DNA from: an uncultured Luminiphilus sp.
Lineage (GTDB): Bacteria > Pseudomonadota > Gammaproteobacteria > Pseudomonadales > Halieaceae
DNA length: 64,000 nucleotides
Assembly (NCBI GenBank): GCA_943787485.1
Contig: CALSMP010000006.1
Coordinates: forward strand, 186,001 to 250,000
Direction: 5' to 3'
Numbering within the stretch: the first letter of the stretch is position 1; each line of letters begins with the position of its first letter. Shown in pieces: positions 38,418 to 47,243 of this stretch. A program made the position numbers and the translations under genes. A model generated the notes under the pieces. That model saw only the letters and a list, made by a program, of their open reading frames with translations, did not search any database and was not told the origin of the DNA.

Positions 38418-39167
38418 TCACCCCCCCTTTGGATGAGGGTACAGCGGAATACCCTTCAACCACAATCGTAACGCCTCCCAGTAAATTGCCGCCGTGACCT
38501 TTGCCGTCATCAGTGGGAACCCCACAATGGCTAACAGGAGGTTTTTGCGGCTAAATGTCTGGGCGTGGAGCGAGAGCGTGGCGTCAAATATTCTGTTTCC
38601 CGCCTGAAAATTGCTGAGCTTGATGGAGAGCGTGTCCCCTGGAGCGGTACTGGACCAGTGATAAGTCATGTCCATCGGGTTAAAGGGGGATACATGCATT
38701 TCCTTTGAAAATTGGGTGGTCAACCGCCCCGATGTCTCCGTGATGGGAAGTACATAGCTATGCCGCTCGTGCCAAGGGGTGTTAGTGACCTCGGCCACGA
38801 TATGACTGAGTTGGTCGCTGTTTTTTTCAAAGCAAAAATAGCAGGCAATCGGGTTCGACTGGAGGCCGAAATAACGCCAGTTGGCCAGCAACAGTACATC
38901 CCCGGTTTGGTAGTCGCCGGTTTCTTCAAAAATTCGCCGGCGTACCTCTTCGATGAGCGGCTTCGAGGGATCTCCAAGGAAATCCTGGCGCAGGAAGCGG
39001 GCAGGCGCCCAACGCCGCGCAGACCAAAAAGGAATGCCGTCAACTAACTCGGGGAGCCGTGCGATATCAACCAAAGGCATGAACACGCGATAGCGGAAGG
39101 CGTGCCGCTTTGGTGTGTGGCGGCAGTGCCACAGTGTCCCTCTATACAACCGGGATCGCGGCGGCAT
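38418..39167 (-). CDS. DUF1365 family protein
   Basis: The 249-residue protein begins MPPRSRLYRGTLWHCRHTPKRHAFRYRVF, the DUF1365 opening, with FLGDPSKPL, RYFGLQSNPIACYFCFE, VAEVTNTPWHERHSYVL and KEMHVSPFNPMDMTYHW. A hydrophobic segment near the end may touch the membrane. The biochemical role is not known to me; the family is tied to cfa and the amine oxidase in the singlet-oxygen regulon. ATG 39167 lies 2 bp after the upstream stop; the frame open to 39275 overlaps that gene and is not used. Confidence 0.88.
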   Translation of the reverse strand: MPPRSRLYRGTLWHCRHTPKRHAFRYRVFMPLVDIARLPELVDGIPFWSARRWAPARFLRQDFLGDPSKPLIEEVRRRIFEETGDYQTGDVLLLANWRYFGLQSNPIACYFCFEKNSDQLSHIVAEVTNTPWHERHSYVLPITETSGRLTTQFSKEMHVSPFNPMDMTYHWSSTAPGDTLSIKLSNFQAGNRIFDATLSLHAQTFSRKNLLLAIVGFPLMTAKVTAAIYWEALRLWLKGIPLYPHPKGG

Positions 39168-39169
39168 GA

Positions 39170-40435
39170 TCAGGCCGCAACAGCCTCGTCCGAGGCTAGG
39201 GCGTCGGCCACCCTCAGGCCGCTGACCAAGCCGTCCTCGTGAAACCCATTGTGCCAATAGGCACCAGCGAACCACGTGCGATTTACCCCATTAATTTCCG
39301 ACCATCGCGCCTGCGCTTTGACGCCGGCAACGGTGAATTGGGGGTGGGCGTAATTAAAGCGCCCCAGAATGCGTGCCGGATTGATGGATTCTGTGTCATT
39401 GAGGGTGACGCAGAAGGTTTCCGGCGCGTTAATTCCCTGCAGAATATTCATGTTGTAGGTCACTACGGCACGGTCGTTACCGGGCCTTAGCCGATAATTC
39501 CAGCTCGACCAGGTTTGCCTATTGCGCGGGAGCACGCGGTCATCGGTATGTAGCACGACATCATTGTCACGATAGGGTATCGCTCCGAGAATTTCCCGTT
39601 CAAGCGGCGTGGCATCAGACAGGAGTGACAGGGCTTGATCGGAGTGCGTGGCGATGACGACTTGGTCGAAATGTCCCGCCGTACCGTCGACAAAGCGAAG
39701 ATTCGCGCCCCCCGAGGGCGGCCGTTCGATCGATTCGACCCCCCGTTGGGTAAAAATTCGGTCCTCGAAACCGTAAATTAGAGGCTGCAAATACTCGCGG
39801 CTTCCACCCTCGATAACACGCCACTGCGGCCGATCCTTCACCTGTAAAAGCCCATGATTGCGGAAAAATCGAATGAAGAATTCGACAGGAAAATCGCTGG
39901 CATCGGAAAAATCTGCGGACCAGATGGCAGAGGTCATGGCCAAGAGATAGTGTCGGCAAAAGGTGTGGCTGTAGTTATTTCGCTTAAGGTAACTTCCCAG
40001 TGTCTCCCCCCCATCCAACGTGCCTGCATCGAGATCCGCAACGGACTCTCGATTAAAGCGAAGGATTTCCCGCACCATGGTCAGGAAGCGCGGTGAGAGG
40101 AGGTTGCGGCGCTGGGCAAACAGGGTGTTGAGATTTTTCCCCGCATATTCAAGCCCGGAGGCGTCGTCGCGTACCGAGAATCCCATCGTGGTTGCCTTGG
40201 TTGCGACGCCTAGATCGTCAAGAAGCTCAATAAAGTTGGGGTAGGTGTGGTCATTGTAAACAATGAAACCCGTGTCTATAGCGTAGCGGCGGGCTCCAAG
40301 TTTGACGTCATAAGTCGCAGTATGACCGCCAATGCGATCGGCGGCCTCGAAGACGAAGACATCGTGCCGCGCGGCTGCCAGACGATGGGCGCAGCCCAGT
40401 CCGGATATGCCCGACCCGATTATTGCTACCTTCAC
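39170..40435 (-). CDS. FAD-dependent amine oxidase / NAD(P)-binding flavoprotein
   Basis: The 421-residue protein starts with a dinucleotide motif VAIIGSGISGLGCAHRLAA, continues VFEAADRIGGHTATY and AIDTGFIVYNDHTYPNF, and ends with WFAGAYWHNGFHEDGLVSGLRVAD, typical of the flavin-containing amine oxidase/desaturase superfamily linked to cfa loci. The substrate is unknown, presumably a lipid. The start is GTG 40435 at the 165-bp divergent region shared with the ECF sigma gene. It is the first gene of a five-gene leftward run. Confidence 0.88.
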   Translation of the reverse strand: MKVAIIGSGISGLGCAHRLAAARHDVFVFEAADRIGGHTATYDVKLGARRYAIDTGFIVYNDHTYPNFIELLDDLGVATKATTMGFSVRDDASGLEYAGKNLNTLFAQRRNLLSPRFLTMVREILRFNRESVADLDAGTLDGGETLGSYLKRNNYSHTFCRHYLLAMTSAIWSADFSDASDFPVEFFIRFFRNHGLLQVKDRPQWRVIEGGSREYLQPLIYGFEDRIFTQRGVESIERPPSGGANLRFVDGTAGHFDQVVIATHSDQALSLLSDATPLEREILGAIPYRDNDVVLHTDDRVLPRNRQTWSSWNYRLRPGNDRAVVTYNMNILQGINAPETFCVTLNDTESINPARILGRFNYAHPQFTVAGVKAQARWSEINGVNRTWFAGAYWHNGFHEDGLVSGLRVADALASDEAVAA

Positions 40436-40475
40436 ACGTTGATGCCTCGAGCTTGGAGAGGGGTTTCGTTTCGTG

Positions 40476-40503
40476 GTTACGTCGACTTTGGGGAGCTGGA
40501 TCA
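40476..40503 (-). promoter_or_regulatory. Putative ECF (RpoE/ChrR type) promoter of the amine oxidase-cfa run
   Basis: On the minus strand TGATCC (40498-40503) is followed after 16 bp by CGTAAC (40476-40481). TGATCC is the -35 element known for RpoE of R. sphaeroides. It lies about 40-65 bp before the amine oxidase start. The -10 assignment is tentative. Confidence 0.45.
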
Positions 40504-40600
40504 GGCGCTACCGGGGGTGTCAGCCACTTCATTTGCTCTTTGTGCATCAAACCCCGCCGGTGTATGCTGTTCGGCCATACCCAGCCATGAAACCCCCCTA

Positions 40601-41221
40601 ATGGTAGAAGAGAAAAGCGATAACGAGGTCAGCGCACAGCGCACACCTGCTTGGACGGTGCCTACGGGGCGCCGAACCGACGAGTGGAGTGAATGCCTCG
40701 TGCACATTGGGAAAAGCCAAGATAGAGCGGCTTTTACCCGCTTTTTCCGTCATTTTGCCCCGCTAATCAAAGCTTTCGCCCTTGCTGGATCCTCCTTGTC
40801 AGCGACCCACGCCGACGAACTCGTGCAGGAGGTCATGCTCAAAGTTTGGCAAAAAGCGGGTGGTTTTAATCCCGAAAAGGCCGCAGCAAGCACCTGGATA
40901 TACACCATCGCCCGCAACTGCCGAACGGACATGTTCAGGAGGCTCCAGAAGTTTGACACTCAGCTGGCGGCTGAAGATCTCAGCATTGAAGTGGAGGGCG
41001 AGGAGCCCTTCGCCGTGTTGCACAACCGGCGGGGCTCCGATCGGGTTCGCGATTTGATGGGCCAGCTGCCCCCGGATCAGGCGCAGATACTCGCCAAGGT
41101 GTATATGGAGGGCAAGTCGCACTCAGAGGCGGCATTAGAACTGGACTTACCCTTGGGAACGGTCAAATCCAGGGTGAGGCTGGCAATACAAAAACTGCAG
41201 GTGCAGATGGACCGGCAGTAA
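40601..41221 (+). CDS. rpoE: ECF-type RNA polymerase sigma factor, RpoE/ChrR group
   Basis: The 206-residue protein has sigma region 2 (FTRFFRHFAPLIKAFALAG, ADELVQEVMLKVWQKAGGFNPEKAAASTWIYTIARN, typical of group IV) and region 4 (LPPDQAQILAKVYMEGKSHSEAALELDLPLGTVKSRVRLA). The ChrR-like gene just downstream identifies its group as the singlet-oxygen responsive one. ATG 40601 (MVEEKSDNEV) is chosen because upstream codons lie in the divergent promoter and lack homology. Region 1.1 and region 3 are absent, as usual for ECF. Confidence 0.92.
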   Translation: MVEEKSDNEVSAQRTPAWTVPTGRRTDEWSECLVHIGKSQDRAAFTRFFRHFAPLIKAFALAGSSLSATHADELVQEVMLKVWQKAGGFNPEKAAASTWIYTIARNCRTDMFRRLQKFDTQLAAEDLSIEVEGEEPFAVLHNRRGSDRVRDLMGQLPPDQAQILAKVYMEGKSHSEAALELDLPLGTVKSRVRLAIQKLQVQMDRQ

Positions 41222-41328
41222 ACCGAACCATCACCGAGCGCGTAGGAGAGTTCAGAGGGACCATTGGGACCAAGGTATCAACAGGCTGGCAAGTTCAGGG
41301 GAACGCCGGCAGAGAGCAAGAAACCATT

Positions 41329-41985
41329 ATGGCTATGGCAAATCATCATCCAAGTAACGATTTTTTAATGGAACATGCGGCGGGCACGTTACCCGTGGCT
41401 CAGGCGGCGTGTATTTCGGCCCACATGAACTATTGCGATCGCTGTCGTCGTGCACACGACCAGATGCAGAACATCGGTGGCGCGATGCTAGAGCGCATGC
41501 AGCCGGTTCCCGTTGCTGAGTCAGTGCTCGAGGTGGTGCTGGCCCGGCTTAATGACCCGGAGCCGCTGCGTCACCAAACGGCTAAGGCGGCAGTAGCACT
41601 GCCCGCTTTGCTAAGTCGGATCATTAATGGCGATTTTAGCCAGTTGGTGTGGAAACGAATCACGCGCTCTTTGAGCATCAGCTACTTGTCGACGGGAGAC
41701 AGGGATTACGAATTTGCGCTGTACAGGATTGCTGCTGGCGGCCGTATTCCAGAGCATCGGCATTCGGGCAGTGAGATGACGCTCGTATTGGAAGGGGGTT
41801 TTTCAGACAGCAAGGGGAGTTATCACCCCGGGGATTTTATTTATCGGGTCGCTGATGAGAAGCACGCACCGGTCGCCCTAGATGGTGAAGATTGTATTTG
41901 TTTGGCGGTGCTGGATGCGCCGCTGCGGTTTACTGGTTGGAATTACCGCTGGTTGAATCCGTTTTTGCAGCTTCGGGCTAGCTGA
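41329..41985 (+). CDS. chrR: ChrR-like zinc anti-sigma factor with cupin domain
   Basis: The 218-residue protein has the ZAS anti-sigma domain with zinc ligands His6 (or 7), His32, Cys36 and Cys39 (HMNYCDRC), matching H6/H31/C35/C38 of R. sphaeroides ChrR. A cupin follows (PEHRHSGSEMTLVLEGGF, HPGDFIYRVADEKHAP). ChrR holds the sigma factor until singlet oxygen triggers its release. The gap to the sigma gene is 107 bp, larger than the usual near-contact. ATG 41329 or 41335 may be used; no strong ribosome site is seen. Confidence 0.93.
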   Translation: MAMANHHPSNDFLMEHAAGTLPVAQAACISAHMNYCDRCRRAHDQMQNIGGAMLERMQPVPVAESVLEVVLARLNDPEPLRHQTAKAAVALPALLSRIINGDFSQLVWKRITRSLSISYLSTGDRDYEFALYRIAAGGRIPEHRHSGSEMTLVLEGGFSDSKGSYHPGDFIYRVADEKHAPVALDGEDCICLAVLDAPLRFTGWNYRWLNPFLQLRAS

Positions 41986-42095
41986 AAGCTGCAGTGGCGA
42001 GGGATAGCTTGACGCCTGGGAAAACCCCCTGGGTGATGTTCACGGCCAGCACTTAAGGGTCTCTACTAACACAACTAACATCAGGCCAAACCATT

Positions 42096-43238
42096 ATGCG
42101 ACTAGCGATACCCCGTGAGATACACCCGGGTGAAGACCGTGCGTCCGTCACCCCGGAGACAGTAAAAAAACTCGTGAGGCTCGGTGCCGATATTGCCATC
42201 GAGTCCGGCGCCGGCAAAGGCGCCGGCCATACGGATGAAGCCTTCAAGGAGGCAGGTGCGACCATTGAAACCGATCGCGATGCCCTTTTGGGCAGCGGTG
42301 ACATGGTGCTGCGTTTGCGCAAACCCGAGCTGTCGGAAGTCGCTAAACTCAAGCCTGGGTGCATTCACGTTTCTTACCTTGACCCATTCAACGAACATGA
42401 ATTGATTCGGGAGTTCGCGGCTCGGCAGGTGACCGCGATCAGCATGGAAATGATTCCCCGCTCTACCCGCTCTCAAAAGATGGATGCGCTTAGTTCCCAA
42501 GCGAATCTTGCGGGCTATATCGCCGTCATGTTGGCCGCAACACGACTGCCACGCATTTTCCCCATGATGATGACGCCGGCAGGTACTTTAAAGCCCGCAA
42601 AGGTCTTTATTATTGGTGCCGGCGTTGCCGGCCTGCAAGCGATAGCGACTGCCAAGCGACTGGGTGCCAGAGTGACGGCCTTTGATACGCGCCCTGTGGT
42701 AGCGGAGCAGGTGCAGTCACTGGGCGGCAAATTTTTGGAAATCGATCTGGGTGATACCGGTCAGACCAAGGATGGCTATGCGCAAGAGTTGACGCCTGAG
42801 CAAGTGGAAATGCAGCGACAGGCGCAAAAGGACGTCATCGCGGAGTCTGATGTATTAATCACGACCGCTCAGGTCTTTGGTCGTAAGCCCCCCGTGCTGG
42901 TGACTCGCGACATGGTCGAAGGGATGGCGCCCGGTTCGGTCATTGTCGATATGGCGGCGGAGACCGGCGGTAACGTCGAGGGCTCAGTGCCCAACGAAAT
43001 TGTTGAGGTCAACGGTGTCACGATTATTGGCACCGGCAGCCTTGCCAACCTTGTCGCTCGCGATGCAACTCAGATGTACGCGAGCAACATGTTTAATCTG
43101 GTTGAGGATACTTGGGATACGGAAGCCGAGCAGTTCGTCCTCGATATGGAAAACGACATTCTTCCCGGTTGCGTGATCACCCATGGCGGTGCAGTTGTCC
43201 ACCCGACCATCAAAAACATCCTCGAAGGAGCCGGCTGA
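42096..43238 (+). CDS. pntAA: NAD(P) transhydrogenase alpha subunit, domain I (NAD-binding)
   Basis: The 380-residue soluble subunit binds NAD(H) in the proton-translocating transhydrogenase that makes NADPH. It begins MRLAIPREIHPGEDRASVTPETV and has SSQANLAGY, FIIGAGVAGLQAIATAKRLGARV, DVLITTAQVFGRKPPVLVT and VDMAAETGGN. It lacks the membrane helices fused in E. coli PntA; these come from pntAB, 2 bp downstream. Confidence 0.96.
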   Translation: MRLAIPREIHPGEDRASVTPETVKKLVRLGADIAIESGAGKGAGHTDEAFKEAGATIETDRDALLGSGDMVLRLRKPELSEVAKLKPGCIHVSYLDPFNEHELIREFAARQVTAISMEMIPRSTRSQKMDALSSQANLAGYIAVMLAATRLPRIFPMMMTPAGTLKPAKVFIIGAGVAGLQAIATAKRLGARVTAFDTRPVVAEQVQSLGGKFLEIDLGDTGQTKDGYAQELTPEQVEMQRQAQKDVIAESDVLITTAQVFGRKPPVLVTRDMVEGMAPGSVIVDMAAETGGNVEGSVPNEIVEVNGVTIIGTGSLANLVARDATQMYASNMFNLVEDTWDTEAEQFVLDMENDILPGCVITHGGAVVHPTIKNILEGAG

Positions 43239-43240
43239 TT

Positions 43241-43525
43241 ATGAATGGTGCAGAATATCTCCTGTTTATCCTCATGTTGTCGGTTTTTCTCGGCTTTGAG
43301 TTGATCAATAAAGTCCCTGCGACGCTTCACACGCCCTTGATGTCGGGTGCTAACGCAATCTCCGGCATTACGGTTGTGGGTGCGGTTGCACTCGCGGGCA
43401 ATGGCCAGGGTGATCTTGCCCAGTGGCTAGGGGCGGCCGCTGTTGCACTGGCAACGATTAACGTGATCGGTGGTTATCTAGTGACCGATCGCATGCTTGG
43501 CTTCTTCAAAAAGCGGGAGGGCTAA
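43241..43525 (+). CDS. pntAB: NAD(P) transhydrogenase alpha subunit, membrane part
   Basis: The 94-residue protein has about three membrane helices and the motif INKVPATLHTPLMSGANAISGI of the proton channel. It joins PntAA and PntB. ATG 43241 (MNGAEYLLFILMLSVFLGFE) follows the pntAA stop by 2 bp, with GGAG upstream. The longer frame from 43112 overlaps pntAA and is not coding. Confidence 0.95.
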   Translation: MNGAEYLLFILMLSVFLGFELINKVPATLHTPLMSGANAISGITVVGAVALAGNGQGDLAQWLGAAAVALATINVIGGYLVTDRMLGFFKKREG

Positions 43526-43527
43526 TC

Positions 43528-44889
43528 ATGGATACAAGCGTTATTACCGGTCTGGGTTATGTTCTTGCCTCTGGCTTATTTATTTTCGGTTTAAAAATGC
43601 TGGGCTCCCCGGCGACTGCGCGTCGCGGCAACATGGTGTCTGCGGCAGGTATGTTTGTCGCCATCGTGGTCGCTCTTATGGACCAGGGAATCGTTGATTA
43701 CACCTGGATCATCGGGGGCATGGTTGCGGGCGGCCTTGTGGGTGCCGTTGCCGCGCGAGCGGTGGCGATGACCTCCATGCCCGAGATGGTAGCGTTGTTC
43801 AACGGCCTAGGTGGCTCCGCGTCGCTGCTAGTGGGCTGGGCCGCACTTACGCCTGATGCGGCGACGTTCACTCTCGTAACTATTGTCCTGTCTATCTTGA
43901 TCGGTGGTGTGACCCTCACCGGCTCGCTGATTGCCTACGGCAAGTTGAGCGAGATCATGGGTAGCGGGCAGATTGTGTTTCGTGGCCAGCAGATTGTTAA
44001 CTCCCTAGTGATCCTTGGGATTCTGGGTGGTGCGGTGATGTTCACCTTAGAGCCGACCAACGCCAATTGGCTTTACATGGTCATCGGCCTGTCCCTAGTG
44101 TTTGGTGTGATGGTGGTGATCCCAATCGGCGGTGCCGATATGCCCGTGGTTATTTCGCTGCTGAACTCCTACTCGGGTCTGGCGGCCTGTGCCGCGGGCT
44201 TCGCGATCGATAACAATGTGCTTATCGTGGCTGGGTCCCTGGTGGGGGCGTCGGGCATCATCCTTACGCAAATTATGTGTAAGGCGATGAACCGGTCTCT
44301 TACCAATGTCCTGTTCTCGGGTTTTGCCAGCGTCTCCAATGAAGTCACCGAGATAGAAGGCGAGATCAAGCCTATCAACGCCGAGGACGCCTATTACATT
44401 TTGGAAGCCGCCAGCAGCGTGGCCATTATCCCGGGTTACGGAATGGCAGTCGCACAGGCGCAGCACGTGGTAAAGGAGCTCTCGAATTTGCTTGAGGCCA
44501 ATGGTGCCGAAGTGGTATTTGGGATTCACCCCGTAGCGGGACGTATGCCCGGCCATATGAACGTACTGCTTGCAGAAGCCGATGTCCCCTATGACCAGCT
44601 TCTGGAGATGGATGAGATCAATCCCCGTATGGATAACGTCGATGTCGCGATCGTGATTGGCGCCAACGACGTGGTTAACCCGGCGGCGCGGGAGGTCGAA
44701 TCCTCGCCCATTTACGGCATGCCGGTGATTAACGTGGCGGACGCGAGAACAGTGTTTGTGCTCAAGCGATCTATGGCATCCGGGTTTGCGGGCATTGAAA
44801 ACCCGCTGTTCTACAAAGAGAACACCCGCATGCTCTTTGGAGATGCGAAGGAGAGCCTCGGCAAGCTGGTCACTGAGCTCAGTAGCTAG
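43528..44889 (+). CDS. pntB: NAD(P) transhydrogenase beta subunit
   Basis: The 453-residue subunit has about eight or nine membrane helices and the C-terminal NADP-binding domain III: IIPGYGMAVAQAQHVVKEL, VVFGIHPVAGRMPGHMNVLLAEADVPYD, VIGANDVVNPAA and VFVLKRSMASGFAGIEN. It uses the proton gradient to drive hydride transfer from NADH to NADP. ATG 43528 follows GGGAGG and the pntAB stop by 2 bp. A strong terminator closes the operon. Confidence 0.97.
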   Translation: MDTSVITGLGYVLASGLFIFGLKMLGSPATARRGNMVSAAGMFVAIVVALMDQGIVDYTWIIGGMVAGGLVGAVAARAVAMTSMPEMVALFNGLGGSASLLVGWAALTPDAATFTLVTIVLSILIGGVTLTGSLIAYGKLSEIMGSGQIVFRGQQIVNSLVILGILGGAVMFTLEPTNANWLYMVIGLSLVFGVMVVIPIGGADMPVVISLLNSYSGLAACAAGFAIDNNVLIVAGSLVGASGIILTQIMCKAMNRSLTNVLFSGFASVSNEVTEIEGEIKPINAEDAYYILEAASSVAIIPGYGMAVAQAQHVVKELSNLLEANGAEVVFGIHPVAGRMPGHMNVLLAEADVPYDQLLEMDEINPRMDNVDVAIVIGANDVVNPAAREVESSPIYGMPVINVADARTVFVLKRSMASGFAGIENPLFYKENTRMLFGDAKESLGKLVTELSS

Positions 44890-44907
44890 GTAGCCACTGA
44901 AAGAGAT

Positions 44908-44935
44908 AAAAAAGCCCGCTTCGCGGGCTTTTTTT
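44908..44935 (+). terminator. Intrinsic terminator of the pnt operon
   Basis: AAAAAAGCCCGCTTCGCGGGCTTTTTTT is a perfect stem with a short loop and a long T-run, 19 bp after the pntB stop. The A-tract lets it work in both directions. Confidence 0.92.
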
Positions 44936-45032
44936 ATGATTTATCACAGTACCACTCGGGGGGTGTGTTGGGTTTGCAGGTGACTTGCTAGTCTAGTGTC
45001 AAGCCCTTAAGTTACGCTGGAGGTGAACGCTT

Positions 45033-45452
45033 ATTCACTCCGTAAAACAATCGGTCTTCGCGTTTATCCTGCTGCTGTTTTTAGGGTCGGGTGCTGCAAT
45101 CGGCGTCATTGGCCTGTGGAAACCACTCCTTTATAGGACATTTCCACTGCTATCGTATTTCATTCTGGTCTGGCTGATTCTGGTGCTAGGCCTCACGGTT
45201 TACCTCTTGGTTCAGCTGTCCCGCACTGACGCGGTAACCGCGAGGAGACGAAAAGACCGAGTCGATACTAACTGGCAAATGCGTGAAGAAAGCATTAGCC
45301 GGGGGCTGGAAAATCGACAGCGCGTGTACAGCAGAGAAGCAATGCTCAGAGAACAGAAAGAAGCTGAGCGGCGTGCGCGCCAGGAAGTAGTTGAGCGGCA
45401 AGGCGTGGAGGTCCATTTCAAACCAGACCGGAGGATTGACAAACAAATATGA
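45033..45452 (+). CDS. Small membrane protein of unknown function
   Basis: The frame is open from 45027 and encodes two hydrophobic helices (SVFAFILLLFLGSGAAIGVI and YFILVWLILVLGLTVYLLVQL) followed by a charged, Arg/Glu-rich helical tail (RRRKDRVDTNWQMREESISR...). A perfect GGAGGTGA (45018-45025) sits before an ATT codon at 45033, while the first ATG (45183) would cut off the first helix. So the start is either the rare ATT or has been altered. I do not recognise the family. It converges on the ABC exporter gene with a 9-bp gap. Confidence 0.55.
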   Translation: MHSVKQSVFAFILLLFLGSGAAIGVIGLWKPLLYRTFPLLSYFILVWLILVLGLTVYLLVQLSRTDAVTARRRKDRVDTNWQMREESISRGLENRQRVYSREAMLREQKEAERRARQEVVERQGVEVHFKPDRRIDKQI

Positions 45453-45461
45453 CGGCTAGCT

Positions 45462-47243
45462 TCAGGTGTTCTCAAACTGAAGCGCCGCTAACCGGGCGTA
45501 CAGTTCGCAACTTGTTAACAGCTCTTTATGGGTGCCCACTGCAATCACCTTGCCCCGATCTACGACAGCGATCTGATCTGCATTGACCACGGTAGAGAGG
45601 CGATGGGCAATGATAATGGTGGTGCGCTCGCGCACAATCTGCGCCAGTGCCTGCTGGACATGAAATTCACTTTCGGTGTCTAGCGCGCTGGTGGCTTCGT
45701 CGAGCAGTAAAATTTCTGGGTCCTTTAACACCGCGCGAGCGATGGCAAGCCGCTGTCGCTGCCCGCCGGAAAGCTGAACGCCTTGAGCGCCAAGTGCGCT
45801 CTCATAACCCTCTGGTAGCGTTGCGATAAATTCATGGGCATGCGCAATGCTTGCCGCCGTTTTGATCTCTTCCAAGGAGGCTTCGGGCTTTCCATAAGCA
45901 ATGTTGTATCGAACACTGCCGGTGAAAAGGACGGGGCTTTGGGGCACTAATGCCGCTTTTTCTCGCCAGGTGGCGAGCGGGATATCGCGAATATCGACAT
46001 CTCCATAATAGATTCCGCCGCGCTGGGGATCATAAAAGCGCTGCAACAGTTCAAATAGGGTTGATTTGCCCGCACCAGAGGGCCCCACAAGTGCAAGAGA
46101 GGCACCGGGTTGGATGGTCATGGTCAAATCTTCCAAGGCGGGAGTCTTTGGCCGGCTGGGATAATAAAAGCCGAGTCCCTTGATATTGATAGCCTGCCCG
46201 CATCCAGGTTGCACGGAACCTGTATCGGGAACGCTGCTGGTTTCCTCGAGAAGTTCAATCAGGCGCTCTGCGGCTCCAGCGGCGCGCTGGAGATCACCCC
46301 ACACCTCCGATAGCGTTGCGAAGGCGGCGCCGAGCATGACGGCATAGAACACGAAGGCACCCAGTTCGCCACCGGTCATGTTCCCGGAGATGACGTCCTG
46401 ACCGCCGCTCCATATCATGCCGACCATCGCCGCCATCAGAAGCAGAATAGCAAAGCCTGTTAGCAGAGCGCGCTGCCTGACGCGCGCCTTGGCAATGATA
46501 AAAGCACCGTCTACCTCGTGATCAAAGGCGGTTTGCTCCATTTTTTGTCGGTTATAACTTTGAACGATCTTGATGGATTGCAGTATTTCGCCTGCTCGGC
46601 TTCCCACCTCCGCAATGGATTGCTGGCTGCGATTGCTGAGGGCGCGCACGCGTCGACCAAAAATAAGAATAGGTAGCAAGGTTAACGGCACTCCAATCAT
46701 GATGATCATGCTCAGTTTCAGGTTGGTGATCATCATCATGGTCAACGCGCCTAGCAACGATAGCGCGTTACGAGCTGCCAGGCTGACGGATGAGCCGATC
46801 AGCGTTTGCAAAAGCGTGGTGTCAGTGGTCAGTCGAGACATGATCTCGCCGGCCTGATTGCGCTCAAAAAATTCGGGCTGCAGTCCCACGAGGTTGTTAA
46901 AGACCGCGCTTCTAAGATCGGCGCTTACTCGCTCCCCCAGCCAGCTCACAAGATAAAAACGGGTCATGGCACCCACCGCCATGCCGAATCCCACCGCCAA
47001 AATAAATCCGATGGCGCGACGTAAGCCGGCCTGGTCGGCATTGGTAAAGCCGTCGTCGATGAGGATTTGTACGCCATAACCGAGAGAGAGCTGGAGTAAG
47101 GCCGTCGCGACCAGGGCGACGGTGGCGGCCGCCAAGCGCAGCTTATGGCGCCACAGGAAACCGAGCAGACTCCGAAGCGGCTTAAATCGCGCTTTGCGTC
47201 CGACGGAAGCTTTGCTGGGCGCTACATCTATTACTGCTGTCAT
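45462..47243 (-). CDS. ABC exporter, fused membrane and ATPase domains (MsbA-like)
   Basis: The 593-residue half-transporter has six membrane helices (about 30-330) and a nucleotide-binding domain with Walker A GPSGAGKSTLF, Q-loop VPQSPVLF, signature QLSGGQRQRLAIARA, Walker B ILLLDEATSALD and H-loop IIAHRLST. It works as a homodimer, exporting a lipid or peptide. MsbA proper sits by lpxK; here it ends a ubi/his/tat/mscS run, so the cargo is unknown. ATG 47243 overlaps the mscS stop by 4 bp. Confidence 0.93.
   Translation of the reverse strand: MTAVIDVAPSKASVGRKARFKPLRSLLGFLWRHKLRLAAATVALVATALLQLSLGYGVQILIDDGFTNADQAGLRRAIGFILAVGFGMAVGAMTRFYLVSWLGERVSADLRSAVFNNLVGLQPEFFERNQAGEIMSRLTTDTTLLQTLIGSSVSLAARNALSLLGALTMMMITNLKLSMIIMIGVPLTLLPILIFGRRVRALSNRSQQSIAEVGSRAGEILQSIKIVQSYNRQKMEQTAFDHEVDGAFIIAKARVRQRALLTGFAILLLMAAMVGMIWSGGQDVISGNMTGGELGAFVFYAVMLGAAFATLSEVWGDLQRAAGAAERLIELLEETSSVPDTGSVQPGCGQAINIKGLGFYYPSRPKTPALEDLTMTIQPGASLALVGPSGAGKSTLFELLQRFYDPQRGGIYYGDVDIRDIPLATWREKAALVPQSPVLFTGSVRYNIAYGKPEASLEEIKTAASIAHAHEFIATLPEGYESALGAQGVQLSGGQRQRLAIARAVLKDPEILLLDEATSALDTESEFHVQQALAQIVRERTTIIIAHRLSTVVNADQIAVVDRGKVIAVGTHKELLTSCELYARLAALQFENT

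Noticed and set aside
40501..40707. Minus-strand frame between the amine oxidase and the sigma gene
   Set aside because: It overlaps the sigma start and the divergent promoter; composition and sequence do not look like a protein.
40247..41221. A 324-residue sigma factor starting at 40247
   Set aside because: The first 118 codons overlap the divergent amine oxidase gene and promoter and show no sigma homology.
44095..44556. Minus-strand frame of 153 codons inside pntB
   Set aside because: Shadow of a strongly conserved gene; no homology or ribosome site.
45183..45452. ATG 45183 as the start of the small membrane protein
   Set aside because: It would remove the first helix and lies far from the perfect ribosome site at 45018.
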